Of a stretch of 64,000 nucleotides of DNA, positions 10,687 to 17,531 are shown in pieces. The stretch covers positions 1 through 64,000 of the forward strand of contig JBKHXX010000011.1 of NCBI GenBank assembly GCA_046565765.1. Reading direction: 5' to 3'. The position numbers and the translations under genes were made by a program. How positions within the stretch are numbered: position 1 is the first letter of the stretch; each line of letters opens with the position of its first letter. Source of the stretch: JBFMCT01 sp046565765 (GTDB taxonomy: Bacteria; Actinomycetota; Acidimicrobiia; Acidimicrobiales; AC-14). Under the pieces are notes generated by a model. The model was not told where the DNA came from. It did no database searches and saw only the letters and a list, made by a program, of their open reading frames with translations.

Positions 10687-12455
10687 CTGCCCACCGCCCA
10701 CGCCCGGGCCGGCGACGCGGCGGTGGCCACCGCCCGCCCGTCACGCCGCCGGGTGCCTGCCCCCACGGCCAGCAGCAGGCAGCACCCGCCCAGGCCTACG
10801 AGGCCGGCGAGCAGCGGGTCGGCCCCGCTCCGCTCGTCGGTGGTCATGGCGTAGCGGGTGGCGCCCTGGGATGGCTCCGCCGGCGCGCCCGGCCACCCCT
10901 GCACGGGCGCCGGCGAGCCGGCGGGCAGCGGCGCGCCCGCCGGGGGCGGGACCACGGCGCCGACCGGGCCCGGACCGGTGACCGAGGCGGGCGGCGCCGG
11001 TGCTCCGGCGGCGCCGGCCGAGGCCGTCTCCAGCGGTCCGGGAGCGCTGAGCGCGCCGCCGCCGGAGAAGGGGTCGGTGGCCCCGGCGGACGGGGCGAAC
11101 CCGCCCAGCTGCTGCCCACCGAAGCCGGCCGACGGCGTGAACTGCCCATTCAACGCAGCCGTGTTGGCCACGAACGGATCGAACTGCCCGAAGCTCCCCT
11201 CGGCCCGGTTGCCGGTGAGCTGCTCAGGGTCGGTGACCGCCTGCTGGTTGTTGTTGTTGTTGTTGGGCAGCGGCTGCGGCTCGGCGTCGCGGGCCTCGAG
11301 CCGCGGGACGGACGTGGGCGTCGTATCGGGCACGGTGTTGTGGATCGACGTGGGCGGGGTGGTGGGCTCGGTAGACCTCGTGCTCGGAGGCACCGGATCG
11401 ACGGTCGCCACGGACTGGATGTCGCAGCGATGGACGGGGATGGTCGGGGCCGGCTCCCCGGGCAACCTGGTCGGCCCAGTCGTTGTCTGGCCGGTGGGGA
11501 CGTTCCAGTTGGCATACACGAGCAGGGGCTTCCCCTGCGGCGTGCTGCGCACGATGGCCATCCCCGAGGTGTCGCCCTCCCGGGCCAGGATGCGCGACAC
11601 CTTCTCCGTGGGCAGGTCGACCTGGACGATGCCGCTCGAGTCGGCGACGAACAACTGCTTGCCGACGGGGTCCACCGCGAGCCGGGCAGAGTAGGCCCCG
11701 GGCGAGAGGGTAGGGCCCACCGGCGTTGCCACCCCGGTGCCTGCGACGATCCGCATCACGCGGCTGTCCCGACCGGCGACGTAGAGCACGGTGCCATGCG
11801 TGTCGTCCTCGACGACGGCGAGAGACTGGGGCGCCGTCAGGGCGGTGCCCGAAACGGGTGTCCAGCCGCTGGCCGAGGCCTTGTACACCTGGTTCGCAGC
11901 CGGGACGGCGACATAGGTCGTTCCGTCGGTCGCCACCGCGATGCCGTGCTCGAGGAATCTGGTCTGGTCACCGCCGGCCGGCGGCCCGGTGCTCTCGGTC
12001 ACGGCGGCCTCGGGGCCGGTAGCCGAGCGGAGCCGCACCGCGCCGGTCGCCGTGTCCGTCCAGATCGGCTGACCGCCGCGGACCGCCACGCCCTTGATGT
12101 AGTCGGCCTGCTCGGAGCCCTTGTAGTGGACGGGGGCGCCCTCCGGAGGGGCGTAGCGCAGCATGAAGACGTCGGTCGCGTAGACCGTCCCGCCTGCGCC
12201 CGGGGCCAGGTGCACTCCCCACGTCGTGCCGTGGAAGACGGCCCGGCCCTCGCCGTCCACGAGCCGGGAGTCGCCCGGGCCCACACAGTCGCCCGCGCCG
12301 GCGAACGCCTGAGGGGGGGATGTTTGGGCGGAAGCGGGCACGCCGGCGGCCAGGGCAGCCGCCACCAGCGCGCCGAGGACGACTGCCCCCGTGGCCCGCC
12401 GGGTGGCCACCGGTGCCTCGAGGATGCGACGGGCGAGCCGGTCCATGCCGCGCAT
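10683..12455 (-). CDS. Secreted tail-anchored beta-propeller protein with Pro/Ser/Asn-rich stalk
   Basis: The product is 590 aa. ATG 12455 shares its A with the stop of the upstream gene (TGATG); an alternative ATG lies at 12446. A signal peptide (about residues 1-44, ending ASAQ) is followed by a six- or seven-blade NHL/SMP-30-like propeller (AVATDGTTYVAVPAANQVYK, SLAVVEDDTHGTVLYVAGRD, RLAVDPVGKQLFVADSSG). After about residue 330 comes a low-complexity stalk with Thr/Pro runs, six consecutive Asn and Gly/Ala/Pro repeats. It ends in a TM helix (GLVGLGGCCLLLAVGAG) and an Arg-rich tail. No enzymatic motif is visible. The overlaps on both sides tie its translation to the sialidase-like gene before it and ftsH after it. 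Surface exposure with the propeller held away from the membrane is inferred. Confidence 0.78.
11247..11264. repeat. (GTT)6 trinucleotide run encoding six Asn
   Basis: Six perfect GTT units on the plus strand encode Asn-Asn-Asn-Asn-Asn-Asn in the stalk of the tail-anchored propeller protein (10683-12455, minus strand). Such a run is striking in DNA this GC-rich and could vary in length by slippage without changing frame. Confidence 0.9.
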
Positions 12456-13972
12456 CAGGCTAGGGCGGCCGGGCCTGGCGGGGAACGGCGGCGGGTGGCG
12501 GCGACCGCGACGGCGGCCACGACCACGACGCTGGCGGCGCCGGCGGCCACCATCCAGCCGCCACCGGCGGCCCCGTCGTCGGCGTCGGACGTGAAGCGGA
12601 CCTCGGCGGTGAAGACGTTCTGGTCTGTAGAGCCGACCGACGCGTTGCGGGTGTCGGGCCAGGCCGCCACCGCCGAAGACTTCCGCGACAGCAGGCCGAG
12701 GCGGCCCCCGATCTCGTAGAGGCCCGCAGCCGACGGGACCAGGTAGCGCTGGCCGACGCGGGTGTCGGAACGGTCGCTGGAGACGGGGACGTTGGCGACG
12801 AACGACCGTGCCCCGTCGGTGGACCAGGCCAGCCACGCCTCGTTGCGGACGTTGTCGGCGTCGTTGCGGCGGTCGAGGAAGAGCACGTCCAGGCGGTCGC
12901 CGCCGGGGGCGACGCCGAGCCGGGGCAGGTACTGGTCGCGCCCGTTGCCCAAGGGGTCGTCGTTCACCCGCCGCGGCGGGTCGAAGGTCCGCCCGCCGTC
13001 GGCCGACCGCGAGAGGTACACGTCGGGATCGCCGTTGCGGGCATCCGTCCAGGCCACGAACACCCCGCCCCGCCCGTCGGCCGCCGCGGACGGCGGCGCC
13101 ATCGTGTAGATCAGCATCACCCGGCCGGGCGGGACGATCTGCTCGTCGACGGCCACGCCTGGCCCGTAGGTGCGGCCCCGGTCGGCGGAGGACGTGACGA
13201 CGACCGACCACGTGCCGTCGAAGGGCGGGCCCTCGAGGCCCTGGTAGTCGCGCGCGTCGTCCTGGAGGTCGTAGTAGGCGACGTGGACGGCCGAGTCCGC
13301 CCCCACGACCAGGGCCGGGGCCACGGCGCGGGCGCGGTGGGGGTCGCTGACCTGGACGGGGGAGGAGAAGGTGCGGCCCCCGTCGTCGGAGTAGGCGGTG
13401 AAGAGCGGGTTGGGATCGGGGGTGAGGCCCCCCAGGGCGGCGTCGGAGAACGCCTTCAACCACACCAGGTGCATCCGGTCGCGGCCGTCGAGAGCCATGC
13501 GCACCTGGTAGTGGCTCGGGCCGAGGATCCGGCGGGGCGGCTCGAAGGTGCGGGCCCGGTCGGTCGACGAGGTCAGGTAGACGCCCACGGGGTTGTTGCC
13601 CTCCCCGGCCAGGGCCACGAACAGGTAGTAGAGGCGGCCTTGGGAGTCGAAGCCCACTTCGGGGGCGTAGCAGCGGTCGGCCCCCTCCGGCACGCGGGGG
13701 ACGGGGTCGGCGGGCACGAAGCTGCGGCCGCCGTCGCCCGAGGCCTGGAGGCCGCACCCGAACTCGGGCGCGTCCTGGCGGTGGGCGAGGACGACGAAAC
13801 GGGGTTCGGTGGGGTCGGCGACAAGCATCGGCGAGTTGTACGAGGCGGGTGCCCGCAGGTCGGTGGCAGTTGCGGGCGCGTCGGCGCCGATGGTGACGGG
13901 GGGAAACGGCCGTTCAGCCGCTCCCCCCGCATCGCTCGTCCCGGCCAGGCCCGTGGCGGCCGCCGCCGCCAC
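12455..13972 (-). CDS. Sialidase/BNR-repeat protein, secreted and tail-anchored
   Basis: The product is about 505 aa from GTG 13972. The frame is open further upstream, and an ideal signal peptide would begin at about 13993 (VRLRVLAVAAAAATGLAG), where a GGGGAG site precedes a GTC codon, so the exact start is uncertain. The body is a six-bladed exo-alpha-sialidase-like propeller with Asp-box style units (ASGDGGRSFVPAD, TAYSDDGGRTFSSP, LSRSADGGRTFDPP, WSTDGARSF). I do not see a full set of sialidase catalytic residues (the Arg triad and Tyr/Glu pair), so enzymatic activity is doubtful. A TM helix near residues 465-490 and the tail ATRRRSP anchor it. It lies 47 bases downstream of a small secreted protein gene and overlaps the next gene by one base. 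Confidence 0.75.
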   Translation of the reverse strand: MAAAAATGLAGTSDAGGAAERPFPPVTIGADAPATATDLRAPASYNSPMLVADPTEPRFVVLAHRQDAPEFGCGLQASGDGGRSFVPADPVPRVPEGADRCYAPEVGFDSQGRLYYLFVALAGEGNNPVGVYLTSSTDRARTFEPPRRILGPSHYQVRMALDGRDRMHLVWLKAFSDAALGGLTPDPNPLFTAYSDDGGRTFSSPVQVSDPHRARAVAPALVVGADSAVHVAYYDLQDDARDYQGLEGPPFDGTWSVVVTSSADRGRTYGPGVAVDEQIVPPGRVMLIYTMAPPSAAADGRGGVFVAWTDARNGDPDVYLSRSADGGRTFDPPRRVNDDPLGNGRDQYLPRLGVAPGGDRLDVLFLDRRNDADNVRNEAWLAWSTDGARSFVANVPVSSDRSDTRVGQRYLVPSAAGLYEIGGRLGLLSRKSSAVAAWPDTRNASVGSTDQNVFTAEVRFTSDADDGAAGGGWMVAAGAASVVVVAAVAVAATRRRSPPGPAALA

Positions 13973-14019
13973 CGCCAGGACCCGGAGCCGGACCGAAGCT
14001 CCCCAGCCCTCTGCCTCGG

Positions 14020-14457
14020 TCAGACGACCGTGAAGAAGACCGGGTTGGTGGCCGACAGCCCGTTGCGCTCGCGGAAGCAGATCTGCCACGTGCCGGGGGA
14101 ACGGACGACCGGGCCGGTGGTGTCGCCGATGTGGCCGGTGCTGGCGCTGGACGTGCGCCAGTTGGGGTTGATCGGGGATGGGTTGTCCATGCACCCGTGG
14201 GTCTCGTGACCCGGCGTGGTGCTGGTGCCCGCCACCAGCTGGAACTCCCGAGCCTTGCGGGCGCCGGTGGCGTAGGCGGTGATGATCGAGCCGGACGGGC
14301 CCGACTTCATGAACGTGCCGTCGTTGTACCAGGTGTTGCCGGTGATCGGCGTGCACGCGAACGACAACGACGCGGCGGCCAGGGCGACGGACACCCCGCC
14401 CACCGCCGCCAGCACGACGCCGCGACGTGCCCTGATCCCTCTGCGGTGCTTCTCCAC
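14020..14457 (-). CDS. Small secreted protein starting the FtsH/propeller operon
   Basis: The product is 145 aa. GTG 14457 has a strong GGAAGGAG site four bases upstream; the frame extends further upstream but without such a site. A basic N-terminus and hydrophobic stretch (VVLAAVGGVSVALAAASLSFA) are followed at once by CTPITGNTWYNDG, so a Cys or the residue before it starts the mature protein. The remaining 110 residues look beta-rich with GCMDNPS and ICFRERNG, giving possible disulfides, and end FFTVV without a TM anchor. I do not recognise the family. It is the first gene of the minus-strand run and shares the Ala-Cys-Thr mature start with the small anchored protein at 6668-7183. Confidence 0.65.
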   Translation of the reverse strand: MEKHRRGIRARRGVVLAAVGGVSVALAAASLSFACTPITGNTWYNDGTFMKSGPSGSIITAYATGARKAREFQLVAGTSTTPGHETHGCMDNPSPINPNWRTSSASTGHIGDTTGPVVRSPGTWQICFRERNGLSATNPVFFTVV

Positions 14458-14595
14458 GATGCTCCTTCCGTGACGGCCGCACGAGCGCCGGTCCGCCACT
14501 CTGCTGGCCGCCGATCCCCGCGGGTGTTGTAGCGCTCCGCTGCAACACAATGATCAGGATGCACCTATGCGCGAGTCGCTGTCAACAGCAATTCC
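14458..14595. other. Intergenic region upstream of the FtsH/propeller operon
   Basis: No gene is supported in these 138 bases. They contain the ribosome binding site for the gene starting at 14457 and an inverted repeat at 14524-14548. Base composition is slightly richer in A and T near 14540-14595 (aacacaatgatcaggatgca). This is the expected place for the operon promoter, but I cannot assign -35 and -10 boxes with confidence. Confidence 0.5.
14524..14548. promoter_or_regulatory. Operator-like inverted repeat GTGTTGTAGCG-ctc-CGCTGCAACAC
   Basis: Two 11-base arms pair with one G-T mismatch around a three-base centre. The element lies about 70 bases upstream of the GTG start at 14457, the first gene of the secreted-protein/FtsH run. 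Its size and symmetry fit a binding site for a dimeric helix-turn-helix repressor. A terminator for the convergent direction is unlikely because there is no T tract. Confidence 0.45.
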
Positions 14596-15036
14596 TCAAC
14601 GCACCCTGAACTCGTGGTTCATCCCCTGCTCCCCGTGGGTCAGCCCGTCGGCGTCCACCACGAAGCAGACCAGCCCGTAGCGGCCCGCCCGGAGGTCGAG
14701 GGCGAACCGGCTGGCCTGCCCCGGCCGCCGGGTCGGCACCTGCGCCAGCGTGGGTACGCCCCGGCGCTCCTCCCCCCGCAGCTGCCGGTCGAGGGGCGGG
14801 AAGTCCTCCGGGAGCACGATGAGGTTCAGGGAGTGGTTGACCGTCCCGCGGTTGGCGACCTCCACGACGACCCGGCCGGGGGTGAGCTCTGCCGACACCT
14901 CGAAGCGGAAGTCGACGAGCGTGATCTCCACCCGCGCCGGGGACGGAGGCAACGGCTCGGCCGACGACCGGCCGACCACCACGCAGCCGGGGCCGGCGAG
15001 GGCGACGGCGGCGGCGGCGCAGACCGCCCGCCTCAC
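14596..15036 (-). CDS. Cupredoxin-like lipoprotein
   Basis: The product is 146 aa from GTG 15036, chosen because it gives a lipoprotein signal (MRRAVCAAAAVALAGPGC); the frame is open upstream to a GTG at 15147. A beta-sandwich follows with the order of type-1 copper ligands: His in VNHSLN, then Cys in YGLVCFV, His in GLTHG and Met in QGMNH. This matches a plastocyanin/azurin-type single-domain cupredoxin attached to the outer face of the membrane, probably an electron carrier or copper-binding protein. It stands alone between the propeller operon and a TrmB-type regulator. A perfect palindrome at 15155-15171 lies in its upstream region. The copper-ligand assignment is by eye and the loop is longer than in plastocyanin. 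Confidence 0.68.
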   Translation of the reverse strand: MRRAVCAAAAVALAGPGCVVVGRSSAEPLPPSPARVEITLVDFRFEVSAELTPGRVVVEVANRGTVNHSLNLIVLPEDFPPLDRQLRGEERRGVPTLAQVPTRRPGQASRFALDLRAGRYGLVCFVVDADGLTHGEQGMNHEFRVR

Positions 15037-15154
15037 GCGGGGTGGTGTACGGCGTGGCCCTCGGCACCCGTCGCTGCCCAGGCCCGCGCCGACCCCAGCC
15101 GGTCGCCGTAGTCCGTTGGGCTGAGGGGAACCGGCACCGCACACCACCCTCGCC

Positions 15155-15171
15155 GGTTCGTAGTACGAACC
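15155..15171. promoter_or_regulatory. Perfect 17-base palindrome GGTTCGTAGTACGAACC
   Basis: GGTTCGTA and TACGAACC are exact reverse complements around a single G. The site lies upstream of the cupredoxin lipoprotein gene and downstream of the TrmB-type regulator gene, in the only AT-richer part of the gap 15037-15219. It is most simply a transcription-factor operator. The regulator that binds it is not shown by sequence; the adjacent TrmB-like protein is an obvious candidate, although the palindrome before that gene (16147-16169) differs in sequence. Confidence 0.6.
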
Positions 15172-15219
15172 TACGACGCAACGCTACGTCGGCCCGGCAG
15201 GCATGTCAACGGCGGCGGC

Positions 15220-16116
15220 TCAGGCGTCGGGGCGGCGGGACGCCAGCCGGACGGGACCGCGCTGGCCCGACCGGTACTCGTCCTGGACCGGCTTGGCCGA
15301 CTCCCAGAGCCGTTCGAACGCCTCGGCCTGGAGGGCGGCGAAGCCGGGGTGCTCCACCAGGAGGGTCGTGGGGAAGCCCACCTCGGGCAGGACCGGGTCG
15401 GTCATGGCGAGCAGCGCCAGCTTGCGGTCGGCCAGGGCCAGCTTGATGGGAAGGTCCTCCACGAGCCGGCCCTCGACGCCGGCGGCGTGGTACTGCGACA
15501 TGGCGCGCCGGAAGGGCTCGGCCTCCGGGTCGTTCCACTGCGGGGCCTGGTAGAGGGCCCGCGCCCGCACCCCCCGGCGGAGGGCGTCCAACACCGCGTC
15601 GTTGACCTGGTCGCGCGGGAAGGAGTACGGCGGCCGGTTGAACACCAGCAGCTCCTCCTGCACCTCCGCCAGCAGCCGCTCGTAGATGGTGCTGACCTGC
15701 GACGCCCCCTGGATCACGTGGCAGTACGGCCCCGCCGCCTCGGGCGCCTCCGGGAACGTGCGGGCCAGGAGCTCGCGCAGGTTGGCGGTGCGGGCCCGGT
15801 GCTGGCGGAGCCGCTCCTCCTGGGCGGCGTCGAGGCGGTCGAAGACCTCCTCCCGCCCCGGCGACGACCACACCGCCGGCCCCTCGACCGAGAGCCGCTG
15901 GGCCAACCCCTTGCGGTTCAGCTCCTCCAGCACCTGGTACGTGCTGGTGCGGGGCACGCCCGAATGGCGGGCCAGGTGGGCGGTGTTGGCCGAGCCGAGC
16001 CGCAACAGGGCCAGCAGCACCCGTGCCTCGTACGGGCTCAGGTCGAGCTGCTCGAACTCGTGGAGCAGGCTCTCGGGAATGGGGCCGGAGCTGATCACGG
16101 CATCGGGTCCCGCCAC
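15220..16116 (-). CDS. TrmB-family transcriptional regulator
   Basis: The product is about 298 aa from GTG 16116, which follows a GGGGGAG stretch. A GTG at 16164 is possible but lies inside a palindrome that looks like an operator, so it is less likely. The N-terminal winged helix-turn-helix (LSPYEARVLLALLRLGSANT, HSGVPRTSTYQVLEELNRKG) is typical of TrmB/PadR-like sugar regulators. A coiled-coil linker (about 90-115) and a phospholipase-D-like C-terminal sensor domain (VSTIYERLLAEVQEELLVFN ...) follow. TrmB proteins repress or activate carbohydrate and stress genes in response to a ligand held by the C-terminal domain. The ligand here is unknown. The gene is monocistronic between DUF2461 and cupredoxin genes. 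Confidence 0.82.
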   Translation of the reverse strand: MAGPDAVISSGPIPESLLHEFEQLDLSPYEARVLLALLRLGSANTAHLARHSGVPRTSTYQVLEELNRKGLAQRLSVEGPAVWSSPGREEVFDRLDAAQEERLRQHRARTANLRELLARTFPEAPEAAGPYCHVIQGASQVSTIYERLLAEVQEELLVFNRPPYSFPRDQVNDAVLDALRRGVRARALYQAPQWNDPEAEPFRRAMSQYHAAGVEGRLVEDLPIKLALADRKLALLAMTDPVLPEVGFPTTLLVEHPGFAALQAEAFERLWESAKPVQDEYRSGQRGPVRLASRRPDA

Positions 16117-16146
16117 TGCTCCCCCTTCAGGTGCCAGGGCCGCATT

Positions 16147-16169
16147 GGTAGATGTACCGTACACCTACC
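16147..16169. promoter_or_regulatory. Near-perfect palindrome upstream of the TrmB-type regulator
   Basis: GGTAGATGTACCGTACACCTACC reads almost the same on both strands, differing only at the centre and one A/G pair. Its core TGTAC-C-GTACA is perfect. It overlaps the upstream alternative start (16164) of the regulator and lies about 30 bases before the preferred start at 16116, the classic position for autoregulation. Confidence 0.6.
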
Positions 16170-16195
16170 GCGCTTGGCGAAGCATAGACCGCACG

Positions 16196-16834
16196 TCAAG
16201 GTGCCGTGCGGGACGGTCCCACGTTGGTCTCGAGCCAGTCCTGGAGGGGACGGGCCGCCCGCAGGACGTCCACCACCCGGTCCTTGGCCTTGGCGGTGCC
16301 CAGCCACGCCGCCGGCTCCCACGACCTCCAGACGATCAGGCCCTTGTGGCGCAGCAGGTCGATGCGGGGGTGGTCCTTGGCGTAGCCGCGGGGCGCCGTC
16401 TTGACGGTCTCGCGGGCGGCCACGTCGAGCCGGCGGGCCCGCAGGCCGGCGACGATCCCGGCGATCTCCTCGCCGGTCCGCTCGTCGGCCACCGCCCGCC
16501 GGAACCGGTCGAGCTGGTCGGAGGCGAGGTGGTACATGCCCGAACCGACCCCGAGGCCGTCGGCCGAGAGCTGGACATAGCCGCCGTGCGCCAGGGTGGC
16601 GCCGATGTGGGTCTTGTAGGGCGTCTTGTCGGGGCTGAAGCGCACGTCGCGGTAGGGGCGGAACAGCTTGGGCTCGCCGAACTCGTGGGCCAGCTCGGCC
16701 AGCAGCTCGTCCATCGGGGCCTTCACGACCTGCTCGTACGTCGCCCGGTGGGCCTGCCAGTACGTCTTGGAGTTGTCGGCGGCCAGGCCCTCGAAGAACT
16801 CCAAAGCCTCGGCCCGCCATCCCCGGAACGCCAC
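16196..16834 (-). CDS. DUF2461 / TIGR02453 family protein
   Basis: The product is 212 aa from GTG 16834; the open frame reaches further upstream, but family similarity starts with AFRGWRAEALEFFEGL. Diagnostic pieces are DNSKTYWQAHRATYE, FRPYRDVRFSPDKTPYKTHI, GGYVQLSADGLGVGSGMYH and PRGYAKDHPRIDLLRHKGL, which match the DUF2461 family by memory. Members are cytoplasmic, widespread in bacteria and fungi, and lack an established reaction. It lies just upstream of the TrmB-type regulator on the same strand, 79 bases away, with the regulator's palindrome between them, so they are probably separate transcripts. It is divergent from the F420-ligase-like gene at 16902. Confidence 0.82.
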   Translation of the reverse strand: MAFRGWRAEALEFFEGLAADNSKTYWQAHRATYEQVVKAPMDELLAELAHEFGEPKLFRPYRDVRFSPDKTPYKTHIGATLAHGGYVQLSADGLGVGSGMYHLASDQLDRFRRAVADERTGEEIAGIVAGLRARRLDVAARETVKTAPRGYAKDHPRIDLLRHKGLIVWRSWEPAAWLGTAKAKDRVVDVLRAARPLQDWLETNVGPSRTAP

Positions 16835-16901
16835 GGACGGCGAGCGTAGGGGACGCCGGCTATGGAGAGCCCCCGGCCGGAGCGGGTACGGTCGAGGCCC
16901 G

Positions 16902-17531
16902 GTGGAGGCCATCCCGCTGAAGACCGACCTCCTCGTCCCCGGCGACGACATCGTGAAGGTGGCCCGCCGCGCCCTCGAGCAGGCCGGCATCGTCCCCCGC
17001 CGCCAGGACATCCTGGCCGTGGCCGAATCGCCCCTGGCCATCACCCAGAACCGCATCGTCGACATCGAGGACCTGCACCCCGGTCCCCTGGCCCGGTTCA
17101 TGTGCCGGTTCTTCGACTTCGACTCCAGCCTGTCCACCCCCTACGCCATGCAGGCGGCCATGAACGAGGCCGGCCCGTGGCGGGTGCTGGCGGCCTTCGT
17201 GCTGGCCGCCCCTACCCGGCTGCTGGGCCGCCACGGCGTCTTCTACATGCTGGCCGGCCGCCAGGTGGCATGGATGGACGACATCCCCGGCACCATGCCG
17301 CCCTACACCCAGCACATCATCCTGGGCCCCGAGGACCCCACCGGCGTGGCCCGGGCCCTCGCCGCCGAGCTGGGCTGCGGTGCGGCGGTGGTCGACGCCA
17401 ACGACCTGGGACGGGTCGAGATCCTGGGCACGTCCGCCTTCGTCGACCGCCAGCTTCTGCTGGAGGCCATGCGCCCCAACCCGGCGGGCAACGACGACCA
17501 GCAGACCCCCATCGTCCTGGTGCGGCCCTGA
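16902..17531 (+). CDS. F420-0:gamma-glutamyl ligase (CofE-like) family protein
   Basis: The product is 209 aa from GTG 16902, preceded by CGAGG. The sequence begins with IPLKTDLLVPGDD, and RQDILAVAESPLAITQNRIV follows, the nucleotide/metal-binding entry of the CofE fold (in CofE this motif precedes 'SK' and GR segments). GPEDPTGVARALAAELGCGA and VDANDLGRVEILGTS follow. It is shorter than CofE (about 250 aa) and diverges in the region that would hold the F420 phospholactate. It may act on another substrate or be a paralogue. Its stop overlaps the beginning of the decarboxylase gene, suggesting coupled translation and a shared pathway, perhaps amino acid or polyamine amidation (inference). Confidence 0.72.
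   Translation: MEAIPLKTDLLVPGDDIVKVARRALEQAGIVPRRQDILAVAESPLAITQNRIVDIEDLHPGPLARFMCRFFDFDSSLSTPYAMQAAMNEAGPWRVLAAFVLAAPTRLLGRHGVFYMLAGRQVAWMDDIPGTMPPYTQHIILGPEDPTGVARALAAELGCGAAVVDANDLGRVEILGTSAFVDRQLLLEAMRPNPAGNDDQQTPIVLVRP

Noticed and set aside
12455..13972. Calling this propeller an active sialidase
   Set aside because: Asp-box style repeats are present, but the catalytic Arg triad and Tyr/Glu pair could not be identified by eye.
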